64,000 nucleotides of DNA, taken from positions 248,001-312,000 of the forward strand of contig NZ_CP009438.1 of the NCBI RefSeq assembly GCF_000761215.1. The letters are read 5' to 3'. Of this stretch, positions 53,110-61,388 are shown one piece after another (within the stretch, counting starts at the first letter, position 1; each line of letters begins with the position of its first letter). The DNA comes from Streptomyces glaucescens (GTDB taxonomy: Bacteria; Actinomycetota; Actinomycetes; Streptomycetales; Streptomycetaceae). A model generated the notes under the pieces. The model was given only the letters and a program-made list of their open reading frames with translations, had not been told where the DNA came from and searched no databases. A program made the position numbers and the translations under genes.

Positions 53110-53880
53110 ATGGAAAACGACAGCGACGTGCTCCTCGCACACCGGCTCGTGGATGTCGCGGACGCACTTTCCCTGCGCTATTTCGGGCGGACGCCCGCGT
53201 CGCGGCAGAAGGCCGACGGCAGCCCGGTCAGCGAGGCCGACCTCGCGGTGGAGGAGGCCCTGCTGGAGATCCTCGCCGTGGAACGGCCCGGTGACGCGGT
53301 GCTCAGCGAGGAGAGCGGTACGAGGTCGGCGGCGGCACGCCGCTGGATCATCGACCCGATCGACGGGACGATCCCCTTCCTGGCGGGGCGGCGCGACTGG
53401 GGCACCCATGTCGCCCTGGAGGTCGGCGGGGAGCTGCGGATCGGTGTGCTCAGCCGCCCGACGGAAGGCCTCCGCTGGTGGGCCCGGCAGGGTGGCGGCG
53501 CCTACGCCTCCTCCGCGGGCGGGCCGTGGTCGACGGCGCGCCGGCTGCGCGTCGAGCCGTCGCGTGTCCCGCTCGGCCGGGCCCGGGTGGGCGGCTTCCT
53601 GTTCGCGGGCTCGCCCTTCGAAGCGGTGCGGGAGCGGGTGCGGTGGGTCGAGTCCTCCGTGTGCCTGGTCGCCGATCTCCTGGAGGGGCGCGTCGAGGGG
53701 ATCGTCGACGAGGGGGGACACGTCTGGGACCGGGCGCCGGCGGCCCTGCTGGTGCGGGAGGCCGGCGGCCGGGTGGACGATCTGCACGGCGGGCACCGGC
53801 TCGACCGGCCGTGGCTCGTGTACGGGGCGGACGGCCTCGCCCCCCGCCTCGCCGGGCTGGTGCGCAGCGTGGCCGGCTGA
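53110..53880 (+). CDS. strO: Inositol-monophosphatase-family phosphatase StrO
   Basis: A 256-aa member of the IMPase family. Metal ligands are E67 (LSEESG), D82 and D85 (IDPIDGT), and the C-terminal Asp in VWDRAPAALLVREAGG. It probably hydrolyses inositol 1-phosphate to myo-inositol, the start of the streptidine branch, or removes a phosphate later on. ATG at 53110. The 105-bp gap to the divergent kinase gene holds their promoters; I found no good StrR operator in it. Confidence 0.85.
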   Translation: MENDSDVLLAHRLVDVADALSLRYFGRTPASRQKADGSPVSEADLAVEEALLEILAVERPGDAVLSEESGTRSAAARRWIIDPIDGTIPFLAGRRDWGTHVALEVGGELRIGVLSRPTEGLRWWARQGGGAYASSAGGPWSTARRLRVEPSRVPLGRARVGGFLFAGSPFEAVRERVRWVESSVCLVADLLEGRVEGIVDEGGHVWDRAPAALLVREAGGRVDDLHGGHRLDRPWLVYGADGLAPRLAGLVRSVAG

Positions 53881-53953
53881 CGGGGCGGCGCGAGGGCGGG
53901 ACCGGTGCGGGGGATCCGGTGCGGAGCCGAACGCCGAGCGGGGCGGGGGCCCG

Positions 53954-54032
53954 GGCGGCGCGCGAACTCCGTCGGCCCGCAGACTCGGGCCGCCCGCAGG
54001 CTCGGGGCGGCGCGCGAACTCCGGCGGCCCGG
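53954..54032. repeat. Imperfect direct repeat
   Basis: The segment ggcggcgcgcgaactcc followed by cggcccg occurs at 53954 and again at 54006 (period 52 nt), between two convergent genes. Confidence 0.6.
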
Positions 54033-54098
54033 GGACCGTGGGCGGCGTGGGAACGCGGAGGCGCGGGCGGGGGCCCGGGTGCCCCCGCGCGCTCCCCG

Positions 54099-55334
54099 TC
54101 AGTCCGCCCCGCCGCCCAGGACCGCGCGGCGGAACTCCGCCGCCACGGCGTCGATCTCCGGCTCCGTCGACCCGGCGTGCACCCCGAAGCCGGCGCCCAG
54201 ATAGCTGTCGGACACACCGGTGGCCAGGGCCACGGACCGGGCGAGGATGTCGTCGGTGCGGGGCAGGGCACCCCGTTCGTAGTTGCGCAGCCACCGCCCG
54301 GGGCCCGGCGCCCGGAAGGGCACGGCCGTGCGGTCGCCCCGGCCGAAGGCGGCCAGCGCGGGCAGGCTGCCGTAGTAGTGCGTCGGCGAGTCGAGCAAGG
54401 GCTTGGCACCGATGCGGTCGGCGACGTCCTGGGCGTGCTTGGCGTCGTCGAAGACGTAGACCGCGACGGTGCCGCACTCCCCCGCCGGGTCGTGGAGCGT
54501 CCTGGGCCGTACGTCGGGCAGGTCCCCGATGCGTTCCACCAGCCGCTGCTTGACGGCCCTGACCCGGTTCAGGACCCGGTCCAGCTTGCCGAGCTGGGCG
54601 AGCGCCACGGCGGCGTGCAGTTCGCCGAGACCGAGGTTCATGCCGAGCAGCCGGTCGCCCTCGCCCCGGTCCTCGCGGTAGGGGAACCACCCCTGGTCGT
54701 GGAAGGAGTAGGCGCGCTGGAAGACCAGGGGGTCGGAGGTGAGGACGAACCCGCCCTGGAGGGCGGTGATCACCTTGTAGTGGTTGAGCGAGAAGGCGCC
54801 GGCCCGGCCGATGGTGCCCAGCGGGCGGCCCTGGTGGGCCGCCCCGGCGGCCTGCGCGCAGTCCTCCACGAGGTGCAGTCCGCGCGCGTCGGCGATGCGG
54901 CGCAGGGCCGTCATGTCGGCGGGGGCGCCCAGCATGTGCACCGGCATGATCGCCTTGGTCCGCGGGGTGATCTTCGACTCCACGTCGGCCGGGTCGAGCG
55001 TGAGGGACTCGTCGATCTCGGCGAGCACGACGTCGGCCCCGCAGTGCAGCACGGAGGCGATGGAGGCGACGAACATGTAGCCGGGCACGATCACCTCGTC
55101 GCCCGGTCCGATGCCCAGCCCCACCAGGGCGGCGATCAGCGCCGAGGTGCCGCTGTTGACGGCGAGGCAGTGCCCGCTGCCGAACCGCTCGGCGGCCGCC
55201 TGCTCGAAGCGGCGCACCATGTTCCCTTCGCCCGGGTCGTCGAAGGTGTCGCGGCCGGTGCGCCAGCGGTCGAGCACCGCGAGTACGTTGTCGCGTTCCT
55301 CGTCGTCGACGAAGCGGTATCCGGGTCCCGGCAC
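54099..55334 (-). CDS. DegT-family PLP aminotransferase, StsA-like
   Basis: A 411-aa aminotransferase. PLP Lys is K187 in FSLNHYKVITALQGG; VNSGTSALIAALVGLG binds the cofactor phosphate and HLVEDCAQAAG holds the Asp that pairs with the pyridine N. It is longer and clearly different from the two other DegT proteins (42836, 57062). By the order strO-this gene-GMC gene-stsC it corresponds to stsA. It likely makes one of the two ring amino groups or the amino group of L-glucosamine. GTG at 55334 follows AGGGAGGA. Confidence 0.78.
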   Translation of the reverse strand: MPGPGYRFVDDEERDNVLAVLDRWRTGRDTFDDPGEGNMVRRFEQAAAERFGSGHCLAVNSGTSALIAALVGLGIGPGDEVIVPGYMFVASIASVLHCGADVVLAEIDESLTLDPADVESKITPRTKAIMPVHMLGAPADMTALRRIADARGLHLVEDCAQAAGAAHQGRPLGTIGRAGAFSLNHYKVITALQGGFVLTSDPLVFQRAYSFHDQGWFPYREDRGEGDRLLGMNLGLGELHAAVALAQLGKLDRVLNRVRAVKQRLVERIGDLPDVRPRTLHDPAGECGTVAVYVFDDAKHAQDVADRIGAKPLLDSPTHYYGSLPALAAFGRGDRTAVPFRAPGPGRWLRNYERGALPRTDDILARSVALATGVSDSYLGAGFGVHAGSTEPEIDAVAAEFRRAVLGGGAD

Positions 55335-55397
55335 GGTTCCTCCCTGGGGTTGGCGCGGGCTGAGAGTGGGGTCGTGGAGCCGTCGTCCGGCCGCGGG

Positions 55398-56873
55398 TCA
55401 CACCGCCGCGGCGAGGAGGGCGGCCAGGCGTCGGGAGAGCGCGAGGGCGGTGAGCGAGGGGTTCGCGGCGCCCAGCCGCGGGAAGACGACGGGGCCCGCG
55501 GCGTACAGGCGCGGCAGTTCCGCGAACTCCTGGCGTGAGGTCAGCACACCGCCCAGCGGCAGGCTCCCGCCCTCGTGGTCCTCGGTGCCCAGCAGGCTGG
55601 TCCAGGACTCCGGCACCCCGGTCGTCTGCGACCGGGTACGGCTGGGCAGTACGCGGGTGTTGTCGCGGCCGGGGTCGCCGTACTCGCTGAACTCCAGGGG
55701 GGCCGCGGGCAGTCGCAGTTCCCCGGCGAGCGACCGCCAGAAGGCGCTCAGCGCGTCCCGTTGCGCGGTGACGAGGTGGCGGTCCTCCGGGAGCAGCGCG
55801 GTGCGGACGCGGGTGCCCCAGGGCAGGCCGGGGCCGCCCGAGCACTCGACGACACTGTCCGGGTTGGGGAGCTGCTCGCCCGTCACCCGCACGTCGAGGA
55901 GGGTGTCGCCGTACTCCGTGCGGTGCACGTCCAGCCGCAGGTAGGAGCGGGTGCTGTGGTGCGCCGGCACGTAGTGGGAGCCCAGCGGGGGGACGGCGCC
56001 GGCCGTCCCGGGCAGGCGGACCACGAAGCCCTGCACGATGTGGTCCGCGAGTCCGCCCAGGCGCGGTTCGGCCAGGGCGCCGACCGAGGTGAGCGCCTGG
56101 ATGCCCAGCCGGGTGCTCTCCACCGTGCCGGCGCACAGCACCACGGCGTCCGCGGTGACGGTCCCGACCTCGCCGGCGGTGTCCCGTACGAGTACCCCGC
56201 GCGCGGCACCGGCGCGTACGTCGACGGCGAGGACCTCCGTGTCGCACCGGACGCGCAGACCGGCCGGCGGGCGCGGCACGCCGTCCTCGGTGGGCCACCG
56301 CGTCAGGGGGCTGTACGCCTCCCAGCGGCCGTCGCTCGACGGGTGCCGGCAGGCGCGGGGCAGGGACCGGAAGTCCTGGCCGCCGAAGCGGTGCAGCCGG
56401 CTCGCGCCGGCGGGCGTCGGGGAGCTCCAGGCGAGCAGTTCGGCGGTGACCCGCTCGTACAGGGAGGCGCCGCCCCGCCAGCTCTTGGTGAGGTCGTCGA
56501 TGACATCGGAGGGCCACCACGGGGGGCGCAGTGCCCAGTCCTCCAGCGGCAGGATCACACCGTGCCAGTACAGGGACCGGCCGCCGAGCCGGCGGCGCAG
56601 ACCGGATATGCCGGTGTAGTGCGTCGAGTCGGATTCCCAGGGCCGCCGGAAATAGGGGTCGTTCTCGGGGGCGAAAACGGTTTCCGTCGCCCCGTCCTGC
56701 GGCAGTCCCAGATGGATGTGCGTGAGGTCGTCGCCGGGCCCCGCCTCGATCAGGAGGACGTCGTCGATGCCGTGCTCCACGAGCGCCGTGGCCACTTCCA
56801 GTCCCGCGAGGCCACCGCCCACCACCACGATCGCGGCGGAATCGGCGACGCCACCGGAAAGACGAATGGTCAC
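55398..56873 (-). CDS. GMC-type FAD oxidoreductase, StsB-like
   Basis: A 491-aa flavoprotein. FAD site VVVGGGLAGLEVA with G19-x-G21..G24, then VVLCAGTVESTRLG and a C-terminal GMC-like block (YAAGPVVFPRLGAANPSLTALAL). Such enzymes oxidise alcohols of sugars and cyclitols, as in other aminoglycoside pathways. Here it may oxidise an inositol or N-amidino-scyllo-inosamine hydroxyl to the ketone needed by the aminotransferase encoded 63 nt downstream. GTG at 56873 has GAGGAG 7 nt upstream; the longer open frame from 57146 is not used. A StrR operator lies 54 nt upstream. Confidence 0.78.
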   Translation of the reverse strand: MTIRLSGGVADSAAIVVVGGGLAGLEVATALVEHGIDDVLLIEAGPGDDLTHIHLGLPQDGATETVFAPENDPYFRRPWESDSTHYTGISGLRRRLGGRSLYWHGVILPLEDWALRPPWWPSDVIDDLTKSWRGGASLYERVTAELLAWSSPTPAGASRLHRFGGQDFRSLPRACRHPSSDGRWEAYSPLTRWPTEDGVPRPPAGLRVRCDTEVLAVDVRAGAARGVLVRDTAGEVGTVTADAVVLCAGTVESTRLGIQALTSVGALAEPRLGGLADHIVQGFVVRLPGTAGAVPPLGSHYVPAHHSTRSYLRLDVHRTEYGDTLLDVRVTGEQLPNPDSVVECSGGPGLPWGTRVRTALLPEDRHLVTAQRDALSAFWRSLAGELRLPAAPLEFSEYGDPGRDNTRVLPSRTRSQTTGVPESWTSLLGTEDHEGGSLPLGGVLTSRQEFAELPRLYAAGPVVFPRLGAANPSLTALALSRRLAALLAAAV

Positions 56874-56926
56874 CCACGACTCCTCACACGTTGTTTTCCT
56901 GCCGTCAGGCCGAAGCGTACCCAGCC

Positions 56927-56955
56927 GTTCGACTGCGCGACTTCCGCAGTCGAAC
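56927..56955. promoter_or_regulatory. StrR operator between stsB-like gene and stsC
   Basis: GTTCGACTG - 11 nt - CAGTCGAAC, a perfect 9-bp dyad and exact consensus. It lies 54 nt from the leftward GMC gene and 107 nt from the rightward stsC. Confidence 0.95.
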
Positions 56956-57061
56956 GTGCGCCGACGTGTGCGGATCGGAAACGGGACACTGTGGCGTACG
57001 TCTGCCGATCGTGCGTACATTCCATGGTCTTCCATCGCATCCCCGAAGAGCGAGGGCAACC

Positions 57062-58336
57062 ATGGGAAATTCGCTGGCAATCTCCGGTGGGCCTCGGCTG
57101 GTCGACCGGGAGTGGCCGCGCTGGCCGCAACCGGGAGACCGGGCACTGAAAAGTCTCGAAGACGTGTTGACGAGCGGTCGCTGGACCATCAGTTGCGCCT
57201 ATCAGGGACGGCAATCCTACGAGCGACAATTCGCGGAGGCATTCGCGGAGTACTGCAATTCCCCCCTGTGCGTGCCGGTGGCGACGGGGACGGCCGCGCT
57301 GGCCATCGCCCTGGAGGCCTGCGGAGTCGGCGCGTCGGACGAGGTGGTGGTGCCCGGTCTGAGCTGGGTGGCCTCCTCGTCGGCGGTGCTGGGGATCAAC
57401 GCCGTGCCGGTCCTGGTCGACGTCGACCCGGAGACGTACTGCCTGGACCCGGCGGCGGTGGAGGCCGCCATCACCGACCGGACGCGCGCCATCACCGTGG
57501 TCCACGCCTATTCGGCCGTGGCGGACCTCGACGCCCTGCTGGACATCGCCCAGCGCTACGGCCTGCCGCTGGTCGAGGACTGCGCGCACGCGCACGGTGC
57601 CCGGTACAGCAACTGGCCGGTGGGGGCGTTCGGCACGGCGGGCGCCTTCAGCATGCAGGGCAGCAAGCTGCTGACGTGCGGTGAGGGCGGCGCCGTGATC
57701 ACGGACGATCCCGAGATCGCGAGCCGTGCGGAGCATCTGCGCGCGGACGGCCGCATGCTGCGGCGGGACGCCGTGGACGTGGGCGAGATGGAACTGATGG
57801 AGACGGGCCGGCTGATGGGCAGCAACGCCTGCCTGTCCGAGTTCCACGCGGCGGTGCTGCTGGACCAGCTCGACCTGCTCGACCAGCAGAACGCACGCCG
57901 CAGCAGGTCGGCCGAGCGGCTGTCCGTCCGGCTGGCCGAGCTGGGGCTCACGCCGCAGAGCACCTCGGCCGGGACGACCGAGCGGGCCTACTACCGCTAT
58001 GCGGTGCGGCTCCCGGACGAGGTGCTGGCCGTCGCCCCGGTGGACCGGATCGCCCAGGCGCTCGGCGCGGAGCTGGGCTTCCCGGTCATGCGGACGCACC
58101 AGCCGCTCAACGACAATCCGCTGAACCGGCCGAGCACCCGGCGCAGGTTCGCGATCGACCGCGAGTACATGACACGGATCGACCCGGCCCGCTTCGACCT
58201 GCCGGTCGCCCGGCGCGTCCACGACAGCGTGGTGAGCTTCGGCCACGAGGTGCTGCTGGCTCCGCTCGACGCGATCGACGACATAGCGGAGGCGTTCGCG
58301 AAGGTCCTGTCACACGTGGGGGAACTGGCCGTCTGA
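57062..58336 (+). CDS. stsC: L-glutamine:scyllo-inosose aminotransferase
   Basis: A 424-aa DegT aminotransferase, same length as S. griseus StsC and closely alike (MGNSLAISGGPRLVDREWPR, SLEDVLTSGRWTISCAYQG, HAYSAVADLDALLDIA). PLP Lys is K202 in MQGSKLLTCGEGG. It makes scyllo-inosamine, the first amino step of streptidine. ATG at 57062 follows a short purine run; the frame is open upstream but that part overlaps the promoter and StrR operator. It converges with the HAD gene, separated by a hairpin. Confidence 0.95.
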   Translation: MGNSLAISGGPRLVDREWPRWPQPGDRALKSLEDVLTSGRWTISCAYQGRQSYERQFAEAFAEYCNSPLCVPVATGTAALAIALEACGVGASDEVVVPGLSWVASSSAVLGINAVPVLVDVDPETYCLDPAAVEAAITDRTRAITVVHAYSAVADLDALLDIAQRYGLPLVEDCAHAHGARYSNWPVGAFGTAGAFSMQGSKLLTCGEGGAVITDDPEIASRAEHLRADGRMLRRDAVDVGEMELMETGRLMGSNACLSEFHAAVLLDQLDLLDQQNARRSRSAERLSVRLAELGLTPQSTSAGTTERAYYRYAVRLPDEVLAVAPVDRIAQALGAELGFPVMRTHQPLNDNPLNRPSTRRRFAIDREYMTRIDPARFDLPVARRVHDSVVSFGHEVLLAPLDAIDDIAEAFAKVLSHVGELAV

Positions 58337-58342
58337 CGACCT

Positions 58343-58369
58343 CGCCCCGGCGGTCACCGCACCGGGGCG
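58343..58369. terminator. Bidirectional hairpin between stsC and HAD gene
   Basis: Perfect 8-bp arms CGCCCCGG / CCGGGGCG with an 11-nt loop between two convergent genes. It overlaps the last codons of the HAD gene. Confidence 0.55.
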
Positions 58370-59001
58370 GGTCTCGCCCGGCCGCGCAGGAGCGGGCCGA
58401 GCCGGTCGGCCAGGACGTCCGGCGTGGAGACGTGCAGGGTCTGCATCCCGAGGGCGGCCCCGGCACGCAGCACCGGGAGCCGGTCGTCGATGAGCAGCGT
58501 CTCCTCGGCGCCGGCCCGGGTCCGGCGCAACGCCTCGGTGAAGAACGCCCTCGCCGGCTTGACCCGGCGGATCCGCCAGGACGAGCAGAGCACGTCGAAC
58601 ATCGCGAAGTGACCGTGCGCCTCGTCCTTCAGCCGGTCCCAGTGTTCGGCCTCGTTGTTCGTCAGTACGAGGGTCAGGTCCGGCCGTTCCTCGCGGACTT
58701 CCCGGAGGACCCGGAAATTGTCTTCGTAGGCACGCACGCGCGCCATGTACATACGGTCCAGCCAGCGTGTGTCGAGAATTCCCCGACCGGTCCAGGAAAG
58801 CCCGCCGACAAGCTGCTGGAAGACCTGGTGCACATGCTTTCGGCCACTTTCGTAGACACGGGCCGACGCCATGGCGTGCCGAGTCGTCTCCGCTTCGTCG
58901 CGGCTGTACCGGCGGGCCACCTGGGCGAGGAAGTCCGTTTCTTCGTTGATGTTGTTGTAAAGCACCCCACCGGCATCCACGAACAGGGTACGAATCACCA
59001 C
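58354..59001 (-). CDS. HAD-family hydrolase at the cluster edge
   Basis: A 215-aa HAD-IA phosphatase. Motif I FVDAGGVLYNN (nucleophile Asp), motif II LVLTNNEAEHW, Lys in RVKPARAFF and motif IV LLIDDRLPVLRAGA. It could remove a phosphate from a streptidine or sugar intermediate; in S. griseus the gene next to stsC is stsD, but I cannot confirm equivalence. The start is GTG at 59001 or 58998, with GGAG upstream. It is the last gene with a plausible link to the aminoglycoside cluster on this side. Confidence 0.72.
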   Translation of the reverse strand: MVIRTLFVDAGGVLYNNINEETDFLAQVARRYSRDEAETTRHAMASARVYESGRKHVHQVFQQLVGGLSWTGRGILDTRWLDRMYMARVRAYEDNFRVLREVREERPDLTLVLTNNEAEHWDRLKDEAHGHFAMFDVLCSSWRIRRVKPARAFFTEALRRTRAGAEETLLIDDRLPVLRAGAALGMQTLHVSTPDVLADRLGPLLRGRARPAPVR

Positions 59002-59239
59002 GCCGCCCTTTCTCCGCTGCTTTCTCCCTTTCGCGTCCAGCAGGGCGACCATACTCCGGGAAGTGATGTTCATGCCGCACCCCGGGAGGCCGCCCCACGG
59101 GGCTTCTACAGTCGTGTAGAAAAGCAGGCGGGTGGTCCCGTGCTCAACGGCCGTCCGCGGTGCCGGCGTGCTCCTCCCGGTCCGAGGGGCCGGCGGCACC
59201 GCGCCCCCGGTTCTCGCACATGAAGGAGTGAACGCCGCG

Positions 59240-60227
59240 ATGGTGTTCGAGAAGTTACTCGGCGCGGGCGGCCCCACCGTGGACACGGTCCTCGACCCGG
59301 GCCCGGTTCAGCCCGGCGGCCCGCTCACGGGCCAGGTGCACCTGAAGGGCGGCAGTGCCGATTTCGGCATCGAGCGGATCACCCTGGAGCTGGTCGCCCG
59401 GGTGGAGGCCGAGCACGACGGCGGGGAGACCGAGGGCGTCGCCGTGTTCGGCCGGTTCACCGTCGCCGGCGGCTTCCGCCTGGCGGAGGGCGAGGAGCGC
59501 AGCGTGCCGTTCACGGTGGAGCTGCCCTGGGAGACGCCGATCACCGAACTGTACGGGCAGGCCCTGGGGATCGCGCTGGGGGTGCGCACCGAGCTGGCGG
59601 TGGCCGGCGCGAAGGACAAGGGCGACCTGGACCCCCTCGCCGTCGTCCCGCTGCCGGTGCAGGAGGCGGTCCTCGACGCCCTCGGCCGGCTGGGTTTCGG
59701 CTTCCGGACGGCAGACCTGGAGTCGGCCGCATCCGGGGCACCGGACAGCGGCTGCCGTTCCACCAGGAGATCGAGCTCGTCCCGCGCCGCAGTACGCGCA
59801 CGCCATGCGGGAACTGGAAGTCACCTTCCTGGCCGGCCCCGGAGGCATGGAGGTCGTCCTGGAGGCCGACGGGACCGGCGGGTTCCTCTCCTCCGGCCAC
59901 GACGTCGTCAACCGGCACGTCGTCAGCCACGAGGGCGCCGGCCGGCGCGACTGGGACGCCGTCGTCGACGCCTGGATCCGCCAGGTCCTGGCCGGCCACG
60001 GCCACCACGGCGCCCTCGCACCCCACGGGCACCCGGACGCCCACCACCTCCACCACCGTCACGACGACCACGACGGTCACCGGTCCGGACCCGGAGCGGG
60101 AACGGCCCTCGCCGCGGGCGCGGCCGGCCTGACCGTCGGCGTCGCGGGCGGCCTGGTCGCCGCGGAAGTCGTCGACGAGGTCGGTGACTTCTTCGAGGGC
60201 GAGGACGGGGGCGACGACGAAGCCTGA
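59240..60227 (+). pseudogene. spo0M: Spo0M-like sporulation-control protein, two frameshifts
   Basis: An arrestin-like Spo0M protein split over three frames. The N-terminal part (MVFEKLLGAGGPTVDTV to LGFGFRTADLES) is in the first frame. The middle (RIRGTGQRLPFHQEIELV) is in the second, and the C-terminal part (QYAHAMRELEVTFLAG, then GGFLSSGHDVVNRH and a His-rich tail) is in the third. Each change needs one inserted C, near 59727 and 59787. Spo0M modulates sporulation timing in Bacillus; Streptomyces homologues are common. All family landmarks are present, so either the inactivation is recent or the sequence has errors. ATG at 59240; codon 6 is TTA. Confidence 0.75.
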
Positions 60228-60245
60228 CGCGTCCTCGTGACACGA

Positions 60246-60285
60246 GGTGTGCGGACCGGGCCGCCCCCCCCCCGGCCCGCACACC
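60246..60285. terminator. Hairpin between convergent spo0M and hydrolase genes
   Basis: Arms GGTGTGCGG and (C)CCGCACACC, with a loop containing ten C in a row (60264-60273). It lies between two 3' ends. Confidence 0.6.
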
Positions 60286-60322
60286 GCCCGCCGCACCTCC
60301 TCCTCCCCCGGCGAGCGTGCCG

Positions 60323-61138
60323 TCAGTGCCCCTCGGAGCGGAGGGCGGCGACCTCGCGCACGGAGCCGGCGATGGCACGGAAGTCCTTCTTGAGGATCGC
60401 ACCGTGGTTGCTCGCGACCTTCACGCTCCTGATGAGCGGGTTGCGGGTGGTCACCGCTTCCAGGCTGGTGCGTATCCGCTCCTGTTCGCCACTGCGGCTT
60501 CCCAGCGAGGTGCCCGAAGCGACGACGTACCGCACCGGGACGGTCATGTCGGCCAGCACCGGGCCGAGTTCACTCGCGCGGGAGAGCCGGCCGAGCTCGA
60601 TGTTGCTGTCCGCCATCTGAGCGGCGGTCATCCGGGGAGCCAGGCCCGTGGGGCGCAGCAGCGGCAGGAACCAGTTCATCCGCCGGAACAGTTTCCGGAT
60701 CCGCTCCTCCATGGCCTCGTCCAGCCAGTCGTACGGGAACGCGCCGTCGACGAGGACCGCGCCGAGGGCCCGCTCCGGATTCCGGCCCGCCCAGTGCGCT
60801 GCGACGACCGCGCCGTAGGACCAGCCCACCACGAGCGCCCGGTCCACCCCTCTGGCCGCGAGGACGGCGTCGACGTCCCGGACGGCCGCTTCGAAGGAGT
60901 AGTCCGCCGAACGCCCGGATCTCCTGCCGCGGGCCCGCTCGTCGTAGGTGATGTGCCGCCACCGCGGACCCAGTTCGGCGATGGTCCGGCGCCAGTACCC
61001 CTGGGTGGCGAACTGGCCGTTGAGGTACACCACGGGAACGCCGTCACCTCCCGTGTCGGTGACGGCCAGGGCGGTGTCGTCGACCGGCACCATGCCCGTC
61101 CACGTCGTACCGGTCGAGGAAGTGCTGTGCTGCGTCAT
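60323..61138 (-). CDS. Alpha/beta hydrolase
   Basis: A 271-aa alpha/beta-hydrolase fold protein. Oxyanion region VVYLNGQFATQGYW, nucleophile elbow GWSYGA (Ser), an acid in the region VRYVVASG and a late His (VASNHGAILKK). It probably hydrolyses an ester or lactone; the substrate is unknown. Its upstream region carries a cluster of GTTGCA(N)TGA motifs that suggests specific repression. It shows no link to the antibiotic cluster. Confidence 0.82.
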   Translation of the reverse strand: MTQHSTSSTGTTWTGMVPVDDTALAVTDTGGDGVPVVYLNGQFATQGYWRRTIAELGPRWRHITYDERARGRRSGRSADYSFEAAVRDVDAVLAARGVDRALVVGWSYGAVVAAHWAGRNPERALGAVLVDGAFPYDWLDEAMEERIRKLFRRMNWFLPLLRPTGLAPRMTAAQMADSNIELGRLSRASELGPVLADMTVPVRYVVASGTSLGSRSGEQERIRTSLEAVTTRNPLIRSVKVASNHGAILKKDFRAIAGSVREVAALRSEGH

Positions 61139-61245
61139 GGGTTCCCCTGCTTCGCGTGAGGTGTACGCCCCGGGCCCGCACGGCTCCGGTCACGTTCAGA
61201 ACACGGGAAACGCTACGTTGCCTTCACGGAATCCTCAACAGTCAA

Positions 61246-61342
61246 GTTGCATTGAATGAATGAAACAGCAGCTCAGCCGACTTAAATCATTGCAACCATG
61301 CTCCCGATTAACGCAATGACCCTGGCAGGGAACGTTGCACTG
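61246..61342. promoter_or_regulatory. Cluster of GTTGCANTGA operator-like motifs
   Basis: In a markedly AT-rich stretch upstream of the alpha/beta hydrolase: GTTGCATTGA (61246-61255), TCATTGCAAC (inverted, 61287-61296), CGCAATGA (inverted partial, 61312-61319) and GTTGCACTG (61334-61342). The arrangement resembles paired dyads bound by a TetR/MarR- or AraC-like regulator. Confidence 0.5.
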
Positions 61343-61388
61343 CCGGGCAGCGACGCGCGGCGGCACCCGTCGCGGCACCGCGCTCCCC

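Noticed and set aside
53954..54032. Repeat-associated mobile element near strO
   Set aside because: Only two short GC-rich copies without terminal inverted repeats or target duplication.
53005..56877. Upstream extension of the kinase frame on the - strand (up to 56877)
   Set aside because: It overlaps strO, the StsA-like and the GMC genes in other frames and gives only Arg/Pro-rich low-complexity sequence.
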